From: an uncultured Eubacteriales bacterium
GTDB taxonomy: Bacteria; Bacillota; Clostridia; Oscillospirales; Acutalibacteraceae
Length of the DNA: 64,000 nucleotides
Reading direction: 5' to 3'
Assembly: GCA_934486615.1 (NCBI GenBank)
Contig: CAKSQO010000001.1
Span: forward strand, 62,001 to 126,000
Of the stretch, positions 51,285 to 61,263 are shown one piece after another. The notes beneath the pieces were generated by a model. The model did not search any database and had not been told where the DNA came from. It was given only the letters and a program-made list of their open reading frames with translations. Both the position numbers and the translations under genes were made by a program. Within the stretch, counting starts at the first letter, position 1. Every line of letters begins with the position of its first letter.

Positions 51285-51313
51285 TTTACATATAGCGACA
51301 CCTGAATTATAAT
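51285..51313 (+). promoter_or_regulatory. Promoter of the aminotransferase gene
   Basis: TTTACA (51285-51290), 17-bp spacer, TATAAT (51308-51313). The -10 position makes a start at ATG 51316 impossible and supports TTG 51361. Confidence 0.75.
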
Positions 51314-51360
51314 ATATGTGCTTTCAAAAGTCAACAGGCCAAAGGAAAAGGGGAGTCAGC

Positions 51361-52641
51361 TTGGAATTTCAGAAAATGAACGCCGAAGCGCTGCTTAAAA
51401 TCAGGCAGGAGAGCGTCGACAGACTTAAAAAATACCTCGCAAACGGAGTTTCGCTCGACCTTTCGCGCGGCAAGCCGACCGACGAGCAGCTGAAGCTCTC
51501 GCTCGGTATGCTCGACGTGCTCGACCACCGCAGTATTCTTGACAGCGAGAGCGGGCTTGACTGCCGCAACTACGGCGGCCTTGACGGTATTCCGGAGGCC
51601 AAGCGCCTGCTTGCTCACATGATGGGCACTCACTCGTTCAATACCATCGTCGGAGGCAACAGCAGCCTTACTTTAATGTATCAGCTTGTCAGCCACGGAA
51701 TGACCGACGGTATCTGCGGCTCGACGCCGTGGTGCGAGGTGAGGGACAGAAAGTTTCTCTGCCCCGTGCCCGGCTATGACCGCCACTTTGCTATAACTGA
51801 GCACTTCGGCTTCGACCTTGTGCCGATAAAGATGCTCCCGACAGGCCCAGATATGGACGAGGTCGAGCGCCTTGTAAGCAATGACGCGTCAATCAAGGGA
51901 ATTTGGTGCGTGCCGAAGTATCAGAACCCGACGGGCATCGTCTTCAGCGACGAGACTGTCCGCAGGTTTGCAGCCCTCAGACCCGCCGCGCCTGATTTCA
52001 GAATTTTCTGGGATAACGCCTACTGCGTGCACAGCTTTGACGGCGAATGCGCGGAGATTCCGGATATAATCGGGGAGTGCGAGAAAGCGGGCAACGCCGA
52101 CCTTGTCTATGAGTTCTGCTCAACAAGCAAGATTACCTTCCCGGGTGCGGGAATTTCGGCTGTCGCTTCAAGCCCCGCCAACCTTATTGATATAAAATCG
52201 TTCCTCAAATTCGCAACCATCGGCCCCGACAAGATAAATCAGCTCATGCACGCACGCTACTTCAAAAACAGCGCAGGTCTGCGCGCTCACATGAAAAAGC
52301 ACGCTGCCGTGCTCAAGCCGAAGTTCGACGCCGTGTACGAGGTGCTCACCCGCGAGCTTGGCGGCACAGGCATAGCCGAGTGGACCACTCCGACGGGCGG
52401 CTACTTCTCGTCGTACAACACGCTCCCCGGCTGTGCGGCGAAGGTCGTCAGGATGTGCGCCGACTGCGGTGTGAAGTTCACGCCCGCAGGAGCGACTTAC
52501 CCCCACGGCTACGACCCGGAGGACAGCAACATCAGGCTTGCGCCCTCTTTTGCAACCGAGGATGAGATCCGTCAGGCCGTCGAAGTGCTTGCCGTTTGTA
52601 CAAAGATCGTCTCGGCTGACAAGCTGCTCGGCAGGGAATAA
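51361..52641 (+). CDS. PLP-dependent aminotransferase (Aminotran_MocR-like subgroup)
   Basis: This is a fold type I aminotransferase of 426 residues from TTG 51361 (AGGGGAG upstream). It resembles the subgroup once annotated as aspartate- or alanine-glyoxylate-type aminotransferases (PF12897-like). Signs are LSRGKPTDEQLKLS near the N-terminus, CVPKYQNPTGIVFS, DNAYCVHSF (PLP Asp), and STSKITFPGAGIS with the PLP Lys. The substrate is unassigned; it is divergent from a LysR gene that may sense it. Confidence 0.9.
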   Translation: MEFQKMNAEALLKIRQESVDRLKKYLANGVSLDLSRGKPTDEQLKLSLGMLDVLDHRSILDSESGLDCRNYGGLDGIPEAKRLLAHMMGTHSFNTIVGGNSSLTLMYQLVSHGMTDGICGSTPWCEVRDRKFLCPVPGYDRHFAITEHFGFDLVPIKMLPTGPDMDEVERLVSNDASIKGIWCVPKYQNPTGIVFSDETVRRFAALRPAAPDFRIFWDNAYCVHSFDGECAEIPDIIGECEKAGNADLVYEFCSTSKITFPGAGISAVASSPANLIDIKSFLKFATIGPDKINQLMHARYFKNSAGLRAHMKKHAAVLKPKFDAVYEVLTRELGGTGIAEWTTPTGGYFSSYNTLPGCAAKVVRMCADCGVKFTPAGATYPHGYDPEDSNIRLAPSFATEDEIRQAVEVLAVCTKIVSADKLLGRE

Positions 52642-52692
52642 GTAAGTCAGATTAACTTTTGTTAAATATATGCCGAAAAGCGCCGTCGGGTC

Positions 52693-52721
52693 TTGACCTT
52701 TCGAGCGTTTTGAGCTACAAT
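52693..52721 (+). promoter_or_regulatory. Promoter of the atp operon
   Basis: TTGACC (52693-52698), a 17-bp spacer, then TACAAT (52716-52721), about 95 bp before atpB. Confidence 0.75.
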
Positions 52722-52815
52722 ATAGTGATGTTGCGGGACAGGCCGCGCGGGCTTTAAAAAAGCGCGTGCCGTCTGTCCGCTGCAGCTTTATATTCCTATG
52801 AAAGGAAATGAAAAA

Positions 52816-53643
52816 ATGAGTAAGAAAAAACGCGCGGTTTTCATCGTCGTTTGGATCGCTCTTATGGCGGCTTTTCTCATAAGCGCTTTGCTCATCGGCG
52901 GCAGCGGCGGCGAGAAAGAGTCGATAAAGGACGTTATGCGCGACGCCGTGCTGCACGACAGCAACAGGATAAGTCTGTTCGGAATTAAGGACGTAAACCC
53001 CGCCTTTGTTTCCGCGCTGACCGTTACGGCGGTGCTGCTTTTGTTTGCGCTTGTGCTCAGGATATTCGTAATTCCGAGGTTTAAAATGGTGCCCGGCAGG
53101 TTCCAGATGCTTATCGAGCAGCTGGTCGGCTTCTTCGACAACCTCGCAAAGACCAACAGTCCGCACCGCAACGGCTTCCTCGGAGCGTACGTTTTCGCTG
53201 CGGGAGTTTACATCTTCGTTGGCACGCTGTTCGAGCTGTTCGGCATACAGGCCGTTACCACGGCAGGGCGCTCGATAACGCTGCCTGCGCCGCTTTCGGA
53301 CATCAACGCAGCCATCGCACTCGGCTGCCTGTCGTACTGCATAATCCTTTCGGGTGGTATCGCCGGCAACAGGCTCGGCGGCGTAGGCAAGACCCTCAAG
53401 GACTTTTCGCTGCCCATTTCAATGAGCTTCCGCCTTTTCGGTGCGCTGCTCAGCGGCCTGCTCGTAACGGAGCTTGTTTATTATTATATTAGCCTCAGCT
53501 TCGTTCTGCCTGTCGCGGTCGGCGTAATGTTCACGCTGCTGCACGCGCTTATTCAGACCTATGTTCTTACACTCCTGACGGCACTGTTCTACGGAGAAGT
53601 CTCCGAGCCGTCGGTTAAAAAACCTAAAAAAGTAAAACAGTAA
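52816..53643 (+). CDS. atpB: F1Fo ATP synthase subunit a
   Basis: Subunit a forms the ion half-channels beside the c ring. It has 275 residues from ATG 52816 (GGAAATG site; an ATG at 52798 lies closer to no site). Membrane helices start near residue 6. The essential Arg is Arg206 in SMSFRLFGALLSG; the usual RLFGN Asn is Ala here. IQTYVLTLLTALFYGE near the C-terminus is the other family block. It is the first gene of the atp operon; no atpI is seen upstream. Confidence 0.94.
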   Translation: MSKKKRAVFIVVWIALMAAFLISALLIGGSGGEKESIKDVMRDAVLHDSNRISLFGIKDVNPAFVSALTVTAVLLLFALVLRIFVIPRFKMVPGRFQMLIEQLVGFFDNLAKTNSPHRNGFLGAYVFAAGVYIFVGTLFELFGIQAVTTAGRSITLPAPLSDINAAIALGCLSYCIILSGGIAGNRLGGVGKTLKDFSLPISMSFRLFGALLSGLLVTELVYYYISLSFVLPVAVGVMFTLLHALIQTYVLTLLTALFYGEVSEPSVKKPKKVKQ

Positions 53644-53658
53644 TCGGAGGAACAAACC

Positions 53659-54039
53659 ATGAGAAACTTCAAGAGAATTTTAGTCGTAGTCGCAATGCTC
53701 GCAGTTTTGGTCTGCGCTTTTTGCAGCCTGACCGCATTCGCCGCCGATGAGAGCGATGCGTCCGCCGCCGCCACCGCCGCCGCAGAGGAAGCGGCTGCCG
53801 ATACCGACGCTTCGTCAACCGGCAGCAAAGCTGTCGCCGCAGGCATCTGCGTAGGCCTCGCCGCCGCAGCCGCCGCAGTCGGTATGGGTATCGCAATCGC
53901 CAAGTCGTCCGAGGGCATCTCGCGTCAGCCCGAGGCTGCAGGCAACATCCGTACCAACCTCATGCTCGGCCTTGTCTTTATCGAGACCGCTATCATCTAC
54001 GCACTTATCATCGCAATACTCATCATCTTCGTCCTGTAA
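53659..54039 (+). CDS. atpE: F1Fo ATP synthase subunit c with signal-peptide-like, acidic N-terminal extension
   Basis: The c subunit forms the rotor ring. This one has 126 residues instead of 70-90. Residues 1-28 look like a cleavable signal (ending TAFA, cleavage after Ala28). Residues 29-58 are an Ala/Asp/Glu/Ser-rich stretch. The two-helix hairpin follows (59-126), with the loop RQPEA at 89-93 and the ion-binding Glu109 in LVFIETAIIY. The Gln of sodium-type c subunits (13 residues before RQP) is Met76 and the Val before Glu is Phe107, which fits proton rather than sodium coupling, though Tyr114 is kept. Confidence 0.93.
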   Translation: MRNFKRILVVVAMLAVLVCAFCSLTAFAADESDASAAATAAAEEAAADTDASSTGSKAVAAGICVGLAAAAAAVGMGIAIAKSSEGISRQPEAAGNIRTNLMLGLVFIETAIIYALIIAILIIFVL

Positions 54040-54054
54040 GGGAGGGCACGCTCA

Positions 54055-54531
54055 ATGGGAGTCCCGTTAAATATAGACTGGCAGCAGATATTGCTGCACC
54101 TGTTCAATTTCTGCATACTCGGCGGCGGTCTGTGGCTGCTGCTGTATAAGCCCGTGAAGAACTTTATGTCAAAGCGCGAGGATTATTATAAGGATATGGA
54201 CAATGCGGCCAAGGACAAGCTCAAGCAGGCCGAGGAGCACGAAAAGCTCTACGCCGAGCGCCTGAGCGCCGCTGATAAGGACGCCGCCGAGATCCGCCGC
54301 AAGGCTATGGCCGACGCAGAGCAGACCGCCAAGGCTTACCTCGACGACGCCGAGAAGCAGAAGCAGCAGATAATCGACAGCGCAAGAAAGACCGCCCAAG
54401 CCGAAAAACAAAAGGTTATGCAGGAGGCCAACTCCGAAATTGAGGGTATGGTCTCGTCGGCTATCGACAAGATACTCGACCGGAAGGGCGACGCTTACAA
54501 CGACTTTTTGAATTCCGTCGGAAAGGAGTAA
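54055..54531 (+). CDS. atpF: F1Fo ATP synthase subunit b
   Basis: Subunit b is the peripheral stalk. It has 158 residues: one N-terminal membrane helix (LLHLFNFCILGGGLWLLLYK), the motif YKPVKNFMSKRE, and a long charged coiled coil (about 45-140). It starts 15 bp after atpE with GGGAGGG upstream. In this operon its C-terminus would have to bind the delta-like domain that sits on alpha. Confidence 0.94.
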   Translation: MGVPLNIDWQQILLHLFNFCILGGGLWLLLYKPVKNFMSKREDYYKDMDNAAKDKLKQAEEHEKLYAERLSAADKDAAEIRRKAMADAEQTAKAYLDDAEKQKQQIIDSARKTAQAEKQKVMQEANSEIEGMVSSAIDKILDRKGDAYNDFLNSVGKE

Positions 54532-54538
54532 TCCTGTT

Positions 54539-56344
54539 ATGGCTTTCCACGAAAACAAAGCCGCTCGGCTTTTGGCGTGCGTATGCAGCCGCGAGGAGCC
54601 TACGGCCGAGCAGAAATCCGGGCTGCTCGACTTTCTGAAAGAAAAGTACAAGCGCGACGTTGAGCTTGTTTGGAAAAAGGACGAATCGGTCTCGGACGGC
54701 TTCCGTCTTGAGGTCGGCACGCCGGAGCACCCGGGCGAGACTGTCTATGACTGGAGCGCCGCGGGCAAGAGCCGCCAGCTCAAGGAGAAAATCGTCGCCG
54801 CTATCAAGAACCGCACTGACGTTATGCCGCTTATCCGACAGACGATTGCCGACTGGCAGCCGAGCGCCCGTGCCGATGAGGTCGGAACCGTCCTCACCGT
54901 CGGCGACGGCATCGCTACGCTCAGCGGTCTCGCTCACGCAGAATACGGCGAGATACTTGTGCTTGAGTGCGGAATAAAGGGAATGGTGCTTGATCTTAAA
55001 GAGGACGAGATCGGCTGCGTTATTTTCGGCGACGAGTCCGAGATAGTCGAGGGCAGCGCCGTGCGCCGCACCAAAAAGGTCGCGGGTATTCCCGTCGGCG
55101 ACGGCTTCATCGGCCGCGTTATCAACGTGCTCGGTGAGCCTATCGACGGTGCAGGCCCTATTACTGCAGAGGACTACTACCCGATAGAGCGCCCCGCTCC
55201 CGGCATAATCGACCGCCAGCCTGTCAACGAGCCGATGGAGACCGGTCTGCTCGCTATCGACTCGATGTTCCCGATAGGCCGCGGCCAGCGCGAGCTTATC
55301 ATCGGCGACCGCCAGACGGGCAAGACCGCGATAGCGCTCGACACCATAATCAACCAAAAGGGCAAGGACACCGTCTGCATTTACGTCGCTATCGGACAGA
55401 AGGCCTCGAGCGTCGCGCAGCTGACCGAAACGCTCCGCCGCCGCGGTGCGATGGACTACACCGTTGTAGTCAACGCGACTGCGAGCGACTCGGCAACCTT
55501 GCAGTATATCGCGCCGTATGCGGGCTGCGCTTTGGGCGAGTTTTTCATGTACAGAGGCAGGGACGTGCTCATCGTCTACGACGATCTGTCAAAGCACGCC
55601 ATCGCTTACAGAACGCTCAGCCTGCTGCTTGAGCGCTCCCCGGGACGTGAAGCGTACCCCGGCGACGTTTTCTATCTTCATTCGCGCCTGCTTGAGCGCT
55701 CGGCTCATTTGAACGACGCGCTCGGCGGAGGCAGCATGACCGCCCTGCCGATAGTCGAAACACAGGCGGGCGACGTTTCCGCCTACATTCCGACCAACAT
55801 CATTTCCATAACCGACGGACAGATATTCCTCGAAAGTGAGCTGTTCTTCTCGGGTCAGCGCCCCGCCGTAAATGTCGGGCTTTCCGTCAGCCGTGTCGGC
55901 GGCGCCGCTCAGTCCAAGGCTATGAAAAAGGCCACCGGCGCGATACGCCTTGACCTTGCGCAGTATCGCGAAATGGAAGTGTTCATGCAGTTCTCGAGTG
56001 ACCTTGACGATGCTACCAAGCGCCAGCTTGCCTACGGTCAGGGCCTGATGTACCTGCTCAGGCAGGAGCAGTACCATCCCTACAAGCAGCACGAGCAGGT
56101 TGCCCTGCTGATTGCTGCGCTCGGCCACGCATTCCAGAGCGTCGCACCCGAGGATGTGTCGCAGGTCAGCCGCGGTATGCTTGACTTTATTGAAAAGGAG
56201 CTGTCCGACGTTTGTGCCAGAATTGACAAATCGGGTCAGCTTTCCGACGACGACCGAAAGCGCATAAAGGACGCGGCGCTCAAATACGCCGCTTCGCTTA
56301 AAGCCGAAAAAGAGGACGAGCAGATCGAGCAGGCGGTGATCTGA
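54539..56344 (+). CDS. atpA: F1Fo ATP synthase subunit alpha with an N-terminal delta-like domain (delta-alpha fusion)
   Basis: This 601-residue protein is about 100 longer than usual alpha (~503). Residues ~92-601 are alpha: DEVGTVLTVGDGIATLSGL (113-131), Walker A GDRQTGKTA, the arginine-finger region SVSRVGGAAQ, and the C-terminal domain. Residues ~15-88 resemble the C-terminal part of delta (AtpH): REEPTAEQKSGLLDFLKEKY, then VELVWKKDESVSDGFRLEVG, and TVYDWSAAGKSRQLKEKI. The N-terminal six-helix domain of delta is missing, and no atpH lies between atpF and atpA, its normal place. No frameshift is seen; the ATG at 54539 follows AAGGAG. Assignment of the first domain is by pattern only. Confidence 0.9.
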   Translation: MAFHENKAARLLACVCSREEPTAEQKSGLLDFLKEKYKRDVELVWKKDESVSDGFRLEVGTPEHPGETVYDWSAAGKSRQLKEKIVAAIKNRTDVMPLIRQTIADWQPSARADEVGTVLTVGDGIATLSGLAHAEYGEILVLECGIKGMVLDLKEDEIGCVIFGDESEIVEGSAVRRTKKVAGIPVGDGFIGRVINVLGEPIDGAGPITAEDYYPIERPAPGIIDRQPVNEPMETGLLAIDSMFPIGRGQRELIIGDRQTGKTAIALDTIINQKGKDTVCIYVAIGQKASSVAQLTETLRRRGAMDYTVVVNATASDSATLQYIAPYAGCALGEFFMYRGRDVLIVYDDLSKHAIAYRTLSLLLERSPGREAYPGDVFYLHSRLLERSAHLNDALGGGSMTALPIVETQAGDVSAYIPTNIISITDGQIFLESELFFSGQRPAVNVGLSVSRVGGAAQSKAMKKATGAIRLDLAQYREMEVFMQFSSDLDDATKRQLAYGQGLMYLLRQEQYHPYKQHEQVALLIAALGHAFQSVAPEDVSQVSRGMLDFIEKELSDVCARIDKSGQLSDDDRKRIKDAALKYAASLKAEKEDEQIEQAVI

Positions 56345-56345
56345 C

Positions 56346-57259
56346 GTGGCTAACACCAAGGAGATCAAAAGCCGCATCAAAAGCGTGCGCGATACGCAGA
56401 AAATAACCAACGCGATGTACCTCATCGCATCGACCAAGCTGCGCAAGGCAAAGGCCGACCTCGACCGCACAAGGCCGTACTTCAACGCCATAAAGGGCGA
56501 GATAAAGCGCATCTTCCGCACTGCAAAGGGCGTGCAGAGCCGCTATTTCTACCCCGATGACGGTATGCCCGCGCTCGACGGTACCTACGCCTGCCTTGTA
56601 ATAACGGCGGACAAAGGCCTCGCGGGAATGTACAACCAGAATGTCATTCGCGAAGCCGAGCGCCTTATCAGGCAGCACTCGGATATGAAGCTGTTTGTCG
56701 TCGGTGAGTACGGCCGCCACTACTTCAACCACCACAATATACCGGTCGAGCGCAGCTTCCTCTACACCGCGCAAAATCCTACCATGCAGCGCGCAAGGGA
56801 GATAAGCTCGATATTGCTCGAGATGTACGAAGCGGGCGAGGTGCAGAAGATATTTGTCGTATACACCGATATGAAAAACGGCATTTACGAGGAGACTAAG
56901 CGCGAGCGCCTGCTGCCCTTCCACCGCAAGACTTTCGCCGACAATCACGGCGAAAAGGCGGTCAAGGTGCCGTTCGAGTTTTCGCCCGGTGTGGGTGAAG
57001 TGCTGGATACGATAATCCCGAGCTACGTCTCGGGCTACATCTACAGCGCCCTCGTCGACAGCTTCTGCAGCGAGCAGAACGCGCGTATGTCGGCGATGAA
57101 CTCGGCCAACCGCAACGCCGAAAAGATACTGGCCGACCTTTCGGCTCAGTACAACCGCCTGCGCCAGGCCGCGATAACTCAGGAGATAACCGAGGTGTCG
57201 TCGGGCGCAAAGGCGCAGAAAAGAAAAATGCAGAAATTACAACAGGAGGAGTGTGACTT

Positions 57260-57263
<4 letters not shown>
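56346..57263 (+). CDS. atpG: F1Fo ATP synthase subunit gamma
   Basis: Gamma is the central rotor shaft. It has 305 residues from GTG 56346, one base after the alpha stop. N-terminal helix KEIKSRIKSVRDTQKITNAM and C-terminal helix SEQNARMSAMNSANRNAEKI are the conserved coiled coil. The middle Rossmann-like part has ITADKGLAGMYNQ (family SDRGLCGG). The stop overlaps the beta start by 4 bp. Confidence 0.95.
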
Positions 57264-58657
<1,394 letters not shown>

Positions 58658-58662
58658 AAATT

Positions 58663-59073
58663 ATGAAGAGCTTCAAGGTTCACATCCTCGGTGCAGACGA
58701 TACCTTTTATGAGGGTGAGTGCGAGTCCCTCATCGTCCCGACCTCAGACGGACAGTACGGCATTATGGCGGGTCACTCCGACGTTATCAGCGCCATTGTG
58801 CCCGGTAAGCTGACCTACCGTGCCCCCGGAGGGGAGGACGTGCTCGCGTCAGTTTCATTCGGCCTTGTCAAGGTCGAGGGCAACGACGTTGTCGTGCTTG
58901 TCGACTCGGCTGAACGCCCCGAGGACATCGACATTATCCGCGCTAAGCAGGAAGCCGACGCCGCGAAAGAGGCTATCCTGCAAAAGCGCTCGATTCACGA
59001 GTATCGCACCGCGCAGGCCTCCCTCGCAAGAGCCGCCTCGCGCCTGCGGATAAAAAACAGCCTGAATAACTGA
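58663..59073 (+). CDS. atpC: F1Fo ATP synthase subunit epsilon
   Basis: Epsilon couples rotor and regulation. The 136 residues comprise an N-terminal beta-sandwich (VHILGADDTFYEGECESLIV, then GQYGIMAGHSDVISAI) and a C-terminal helical pair (~90-136). It begins 6 bp after beta and ends before the terminator, closing the operon. Confidence 0.95.
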   Translation: MKSFKVHILGADDTFYEGECESLIVPTSDGQYGIMAGHSDVISAIVPGKLTYRAPGGEDVLASVSFGLVKVEGNDVVVLVDSAERPEDIDIIRAKQEADAAKEAILQKRSIHEYRTAQASLARAASRLRIKNSLNN

Positions 59074-59081
59074 CCGCTTAT

Positions 59082-59125
59082 CGGCGGACGCAGCTTTGAT
59101 CACAAGCCGCGCCCGCCGTTTCTTT
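59082..59125 (+). terminator. Terminator of the atp operon
   Basis: CGGCGG..CGC pairs with GCG..CCGCCG around a structured loop, followed by TTTCTTTT. Confidence 0.75.
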
Positions 59126-59136
59126 TGCAAGCGGGA

Positions 59137-59165
59137 TTGTAAAAGCAGCCGGAATATGATACAAT
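59137..59165 (+). promoter_or_regulatory. Promoter of the small alarmone synthetase gene
   Basis: TTGTAA (59137-59142), 17-bp spacer, TACAAT (59160-59165), about 50 bp before the gene. Confidence 0.7.
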
Positions 59166-59216
59166 ATATTTTTGGGTGAGAGCCCGCTTAAAAAGTTATC
59201 AAAGAGGTACAAATTA

Positions 59217-59918
59217 ATGTCTTTTAACAACAAATCCGACGATTTGGAGCAGCTGATTTTGTCGCAGCTTTCACGCAGCGAGGTCAGGCAGTTCGCCGAT
59301 GAGCGCTCGCGCCCGTTTAGGGAGCTTATGGCCTACTACCGCTGTGCGATAATGGAAGTGACGACCAAATTCAACGTCCTCAACGAGGAGCTGTCGCTGC
59401 AATACGACCGCAACCCGATCGAGTCGGTCAAGTCGCGCTTGAAAAGCCCCGAGAGCATACTTGAAAAATGCCGGCGCAAGGGGATAAAGCTCAGCGCCGA
59501 GAATATAGAAAGCAGCATTTACGACATCGCGGGTGTGCGCGTTATCTGCGCCTTTCCGTCAGACATTTATATGCTCAGCGAAGCATTTTTAAGGCAGGAC
59601 GACATTCGCCTTATCGAGCGCAAGGACTATATCCAAAACCCGAAAGAGAACGGCTACCGCAGCCTGCACCTGATAATCGAGATACCTATATTTCTTCACG
59701 ACGAAAAGAAGATGATGAAGGTCGAAGTGCAGTTCAGAACGATTTCGATGGACTGGTGGGCGAGCCTTGAACACAAAATTCGTTACAAGAAAAACTACAC
59801 CTTCACCGCCGAAAACGAGCGCGAGCTGAAAGAGTGCGCCGAGATAAGCGCCATGCTTGACAGGCGCATGGAGTGCATACACAAGGCCGTCAATAATCAG
59901 AACTGTGACAAGCAGTAA
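59217..59918 (+). CDS. relQ: Small alarmone synthetase (RelQ/YjbM-type (p)ppGpp synthetase)
   Basis: This 233-residue single-domain GTP pyrophosphokinase makes (p)ppGpp from ATP and GTP/GDP under stress. It is read from ATG 59217 with AGAGG upstream. The synthetase domain includes SIYDIAGVRVICAF, ERKDYIQNPKENGYRSLHLI (the G-loop/YRSLH motif), and VEVQFRTISMDWWASLEHKI (catalytic Glu). No hydrolase or TGS domain exists, so it is SAS rather than RelA/SpoT. Confidence 0.94.
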   Translation: MSFNNKSDDLEQLILSQLSRSEVRQFADERSRPFRELMAYYRCAIMEVTTKFNVLNEELSLQYDRNPIESVKSRLKSPESILEKCRRKGIKLSAENIESSIYDIAGVRVICAFPSDIYMLSEAFLRQDDIRLIERKDYIQNPKENGYRSLHLIIEIPIFLHDEKKMMKVEVQFRTISMDWWASLEHKIRYKKNYTFTAENERELKECAEISAMLDRRMECIHKAVNNQNCDKQ

Positions 59919-60104
59919 AGGCTGCTTTGCGCGTGTAATCGCTGTCGCCGCGGCTGCCGGTCTTGCCTCAAACGGCTGCGAGGAAAGCAATGTTATAAGC
60001 CTTTTGACACCACGAAAATTATGCAAAATAAATGAAAAACGGATATATTTATGCTCGGCATTAACTTTTCGCAGTGCCATAATACGGCTGAAATTAAACA
60101 TCAA

Positions 60105-61001
60105 ACCGATGGCCTCGCAGATGTCCACCACGCCGCCGACCAGCTCGCGCGGCACATACTTTGACCCGCTCTTGCCGAGCAGCCTTTGCCTGAAGTCCTC
60201 TGCTATGCCGCTTATCTTGTGGCGCAGCTCGGTCTCCTTGCGGCTCGTCGTTTTCTGCTTGTACGCGTCCTTGACGCTCTGCAGCTGCGCCGCAGCACTC
60301 GTTTTGTACGCTTCAAGCGCCGCTTTGCCCGCGGCCTTTGCTTTTCTTTCGGCGGCGGACTTCTCGCGGTTAAGCAGCTCTTTAAGCGGCGCGGTCGACT
60401 CAAGCCGCAGCAGCTTTTTGTCGTATACGCTTATGCGGTTTGCGTCCTTGATTGCCTCGTCTTTCAGCGCTTTAAGCCTTGCCGTGTCGCGCTTGCCCTT
60501 TGAGAATGACAGTTCCTTTATCTCCGCCCTCGTCTGCGTCAGCCTCGCCTGTATCTCGTTGAGCTTCGCGATGTTATCCTTGTATTCGCCCAGCAGCTTC
60601 GCCTCAATCTGCCCGCGCCCGGTCGACGTGTCAATCGTGCTCTCAAGCGCGTTTGCCAGCAGCGTCCTGCTGTCCGTCGCGTTCTCGTCGCGCGTCGACA
60701 AGTACATATTTTCTGTGTCTTTGTCAAAAGTGCCGATGTTATCCGTCGCAGACTTCACCTGCTCGGGGGAGAATACAGACACTTCGCCCCAGCCGCCGCT
60801 GTCCATGTCCGAATATTTTTTACCATTGATATTTTTACCGTTTTCGGACATACTGTCATTGAAAGAAGCTTTACCGTTAACATCTCCCTCGTATTGGACT
60901 TGGGACATAACTTGCGGCGAGGCTTCTTTCTTCATGTCCACAAGTCTTCCCTCGGAAGCGGCCTTATTCAAATAGTTTAGTATGCTTCTTTTCCCATACA
61001 C
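60105..61001 (-). pseudogene. Internal fragment of a large phage/ICE-type protein
   Basis: A minus-strand frame opens at 61001 and stays open into relQ's antisense, but coding-like sequence covers about residues 1-298. It is highly charged and helical (e.g. KLNEIQARLTQTRAEIKELS, then ESTAPLKELLNREKSAAERK and KYVPRELVGGVVDICEAIG). This resembles the connecting regions of very large 'polyvalent' proteins of Clostridia prophages and conjugative elements. The start codon seems incidental and both ends are missing. No other phage gene is present in the window. Confidence 0.65.
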
Positions 61002-61124
61002 AAACGTTACAACGTGTACATCAAAGAACTCTTTAGCGTTTTTTTGTAATCGTATTGTGAAGTAAAAACTTATTACAGATACAGAAGAAAGTAAAAGTCA
61101 TAGCCTCCGGCAAAGTGCAATAGA

Positions 61125-61167
61125 AAAAAGGTAGACACATGGAAAATCACCATGTATCTACCTTTTT
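61125..61167 (-). terminator. Hairpin terminator downstream of yjjG
   Basis: AAAAAGGTAGACACATGG pairs with CCATGTATCTACCTTTTT with one mismatch that becomes a G-U pair on the minus strand. The minus strand reads into T6. It could also belong to the adjacent IS scrap. Confidence 0.7.
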
Positions 61168-61195
61168 CTTAAGCTAAAATATAGGGGTACTGAAA

Positions 61196-61262
61196 ATGAA
61201 ATAAGGGCAAAAGAAACGAGTATGGACAAAAGAACAAAAATCAGAAATTATCGGAAACGCAG
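61196..61262 (+). mobile_element. IS transposase start fragment
   Basis: A plus-strand stretch from 61205 reads GQKKRVWTKEQKSEIIGNAA, resembling the start of IS3-type OrfA HTH proteins (x-W-T-x-E-Q-K-x-E-I-I). It stops at the yjjG 3' end and has no further transposase. A hairpin lies just upstream, as at the other IS remnant. The match is short. Confidence 0.45.
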
Positions 61263-61263
61263 C

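Noticed and set aside
53659..54039. Sodium-driven ATP synthase
   Set aside because: The Gln of sodium-type c subunits is Met76 and the preceding Val is Phe107; only the Tyr is kept, so sodium coupling is not supported.
59589..60104. C-terminal half of the long minus-strand frame that starts at 61001
   Set aside because: It runs antisense through relQ and loses the charged helical character near 60105; it is treated as chance read-through after the fragment end.
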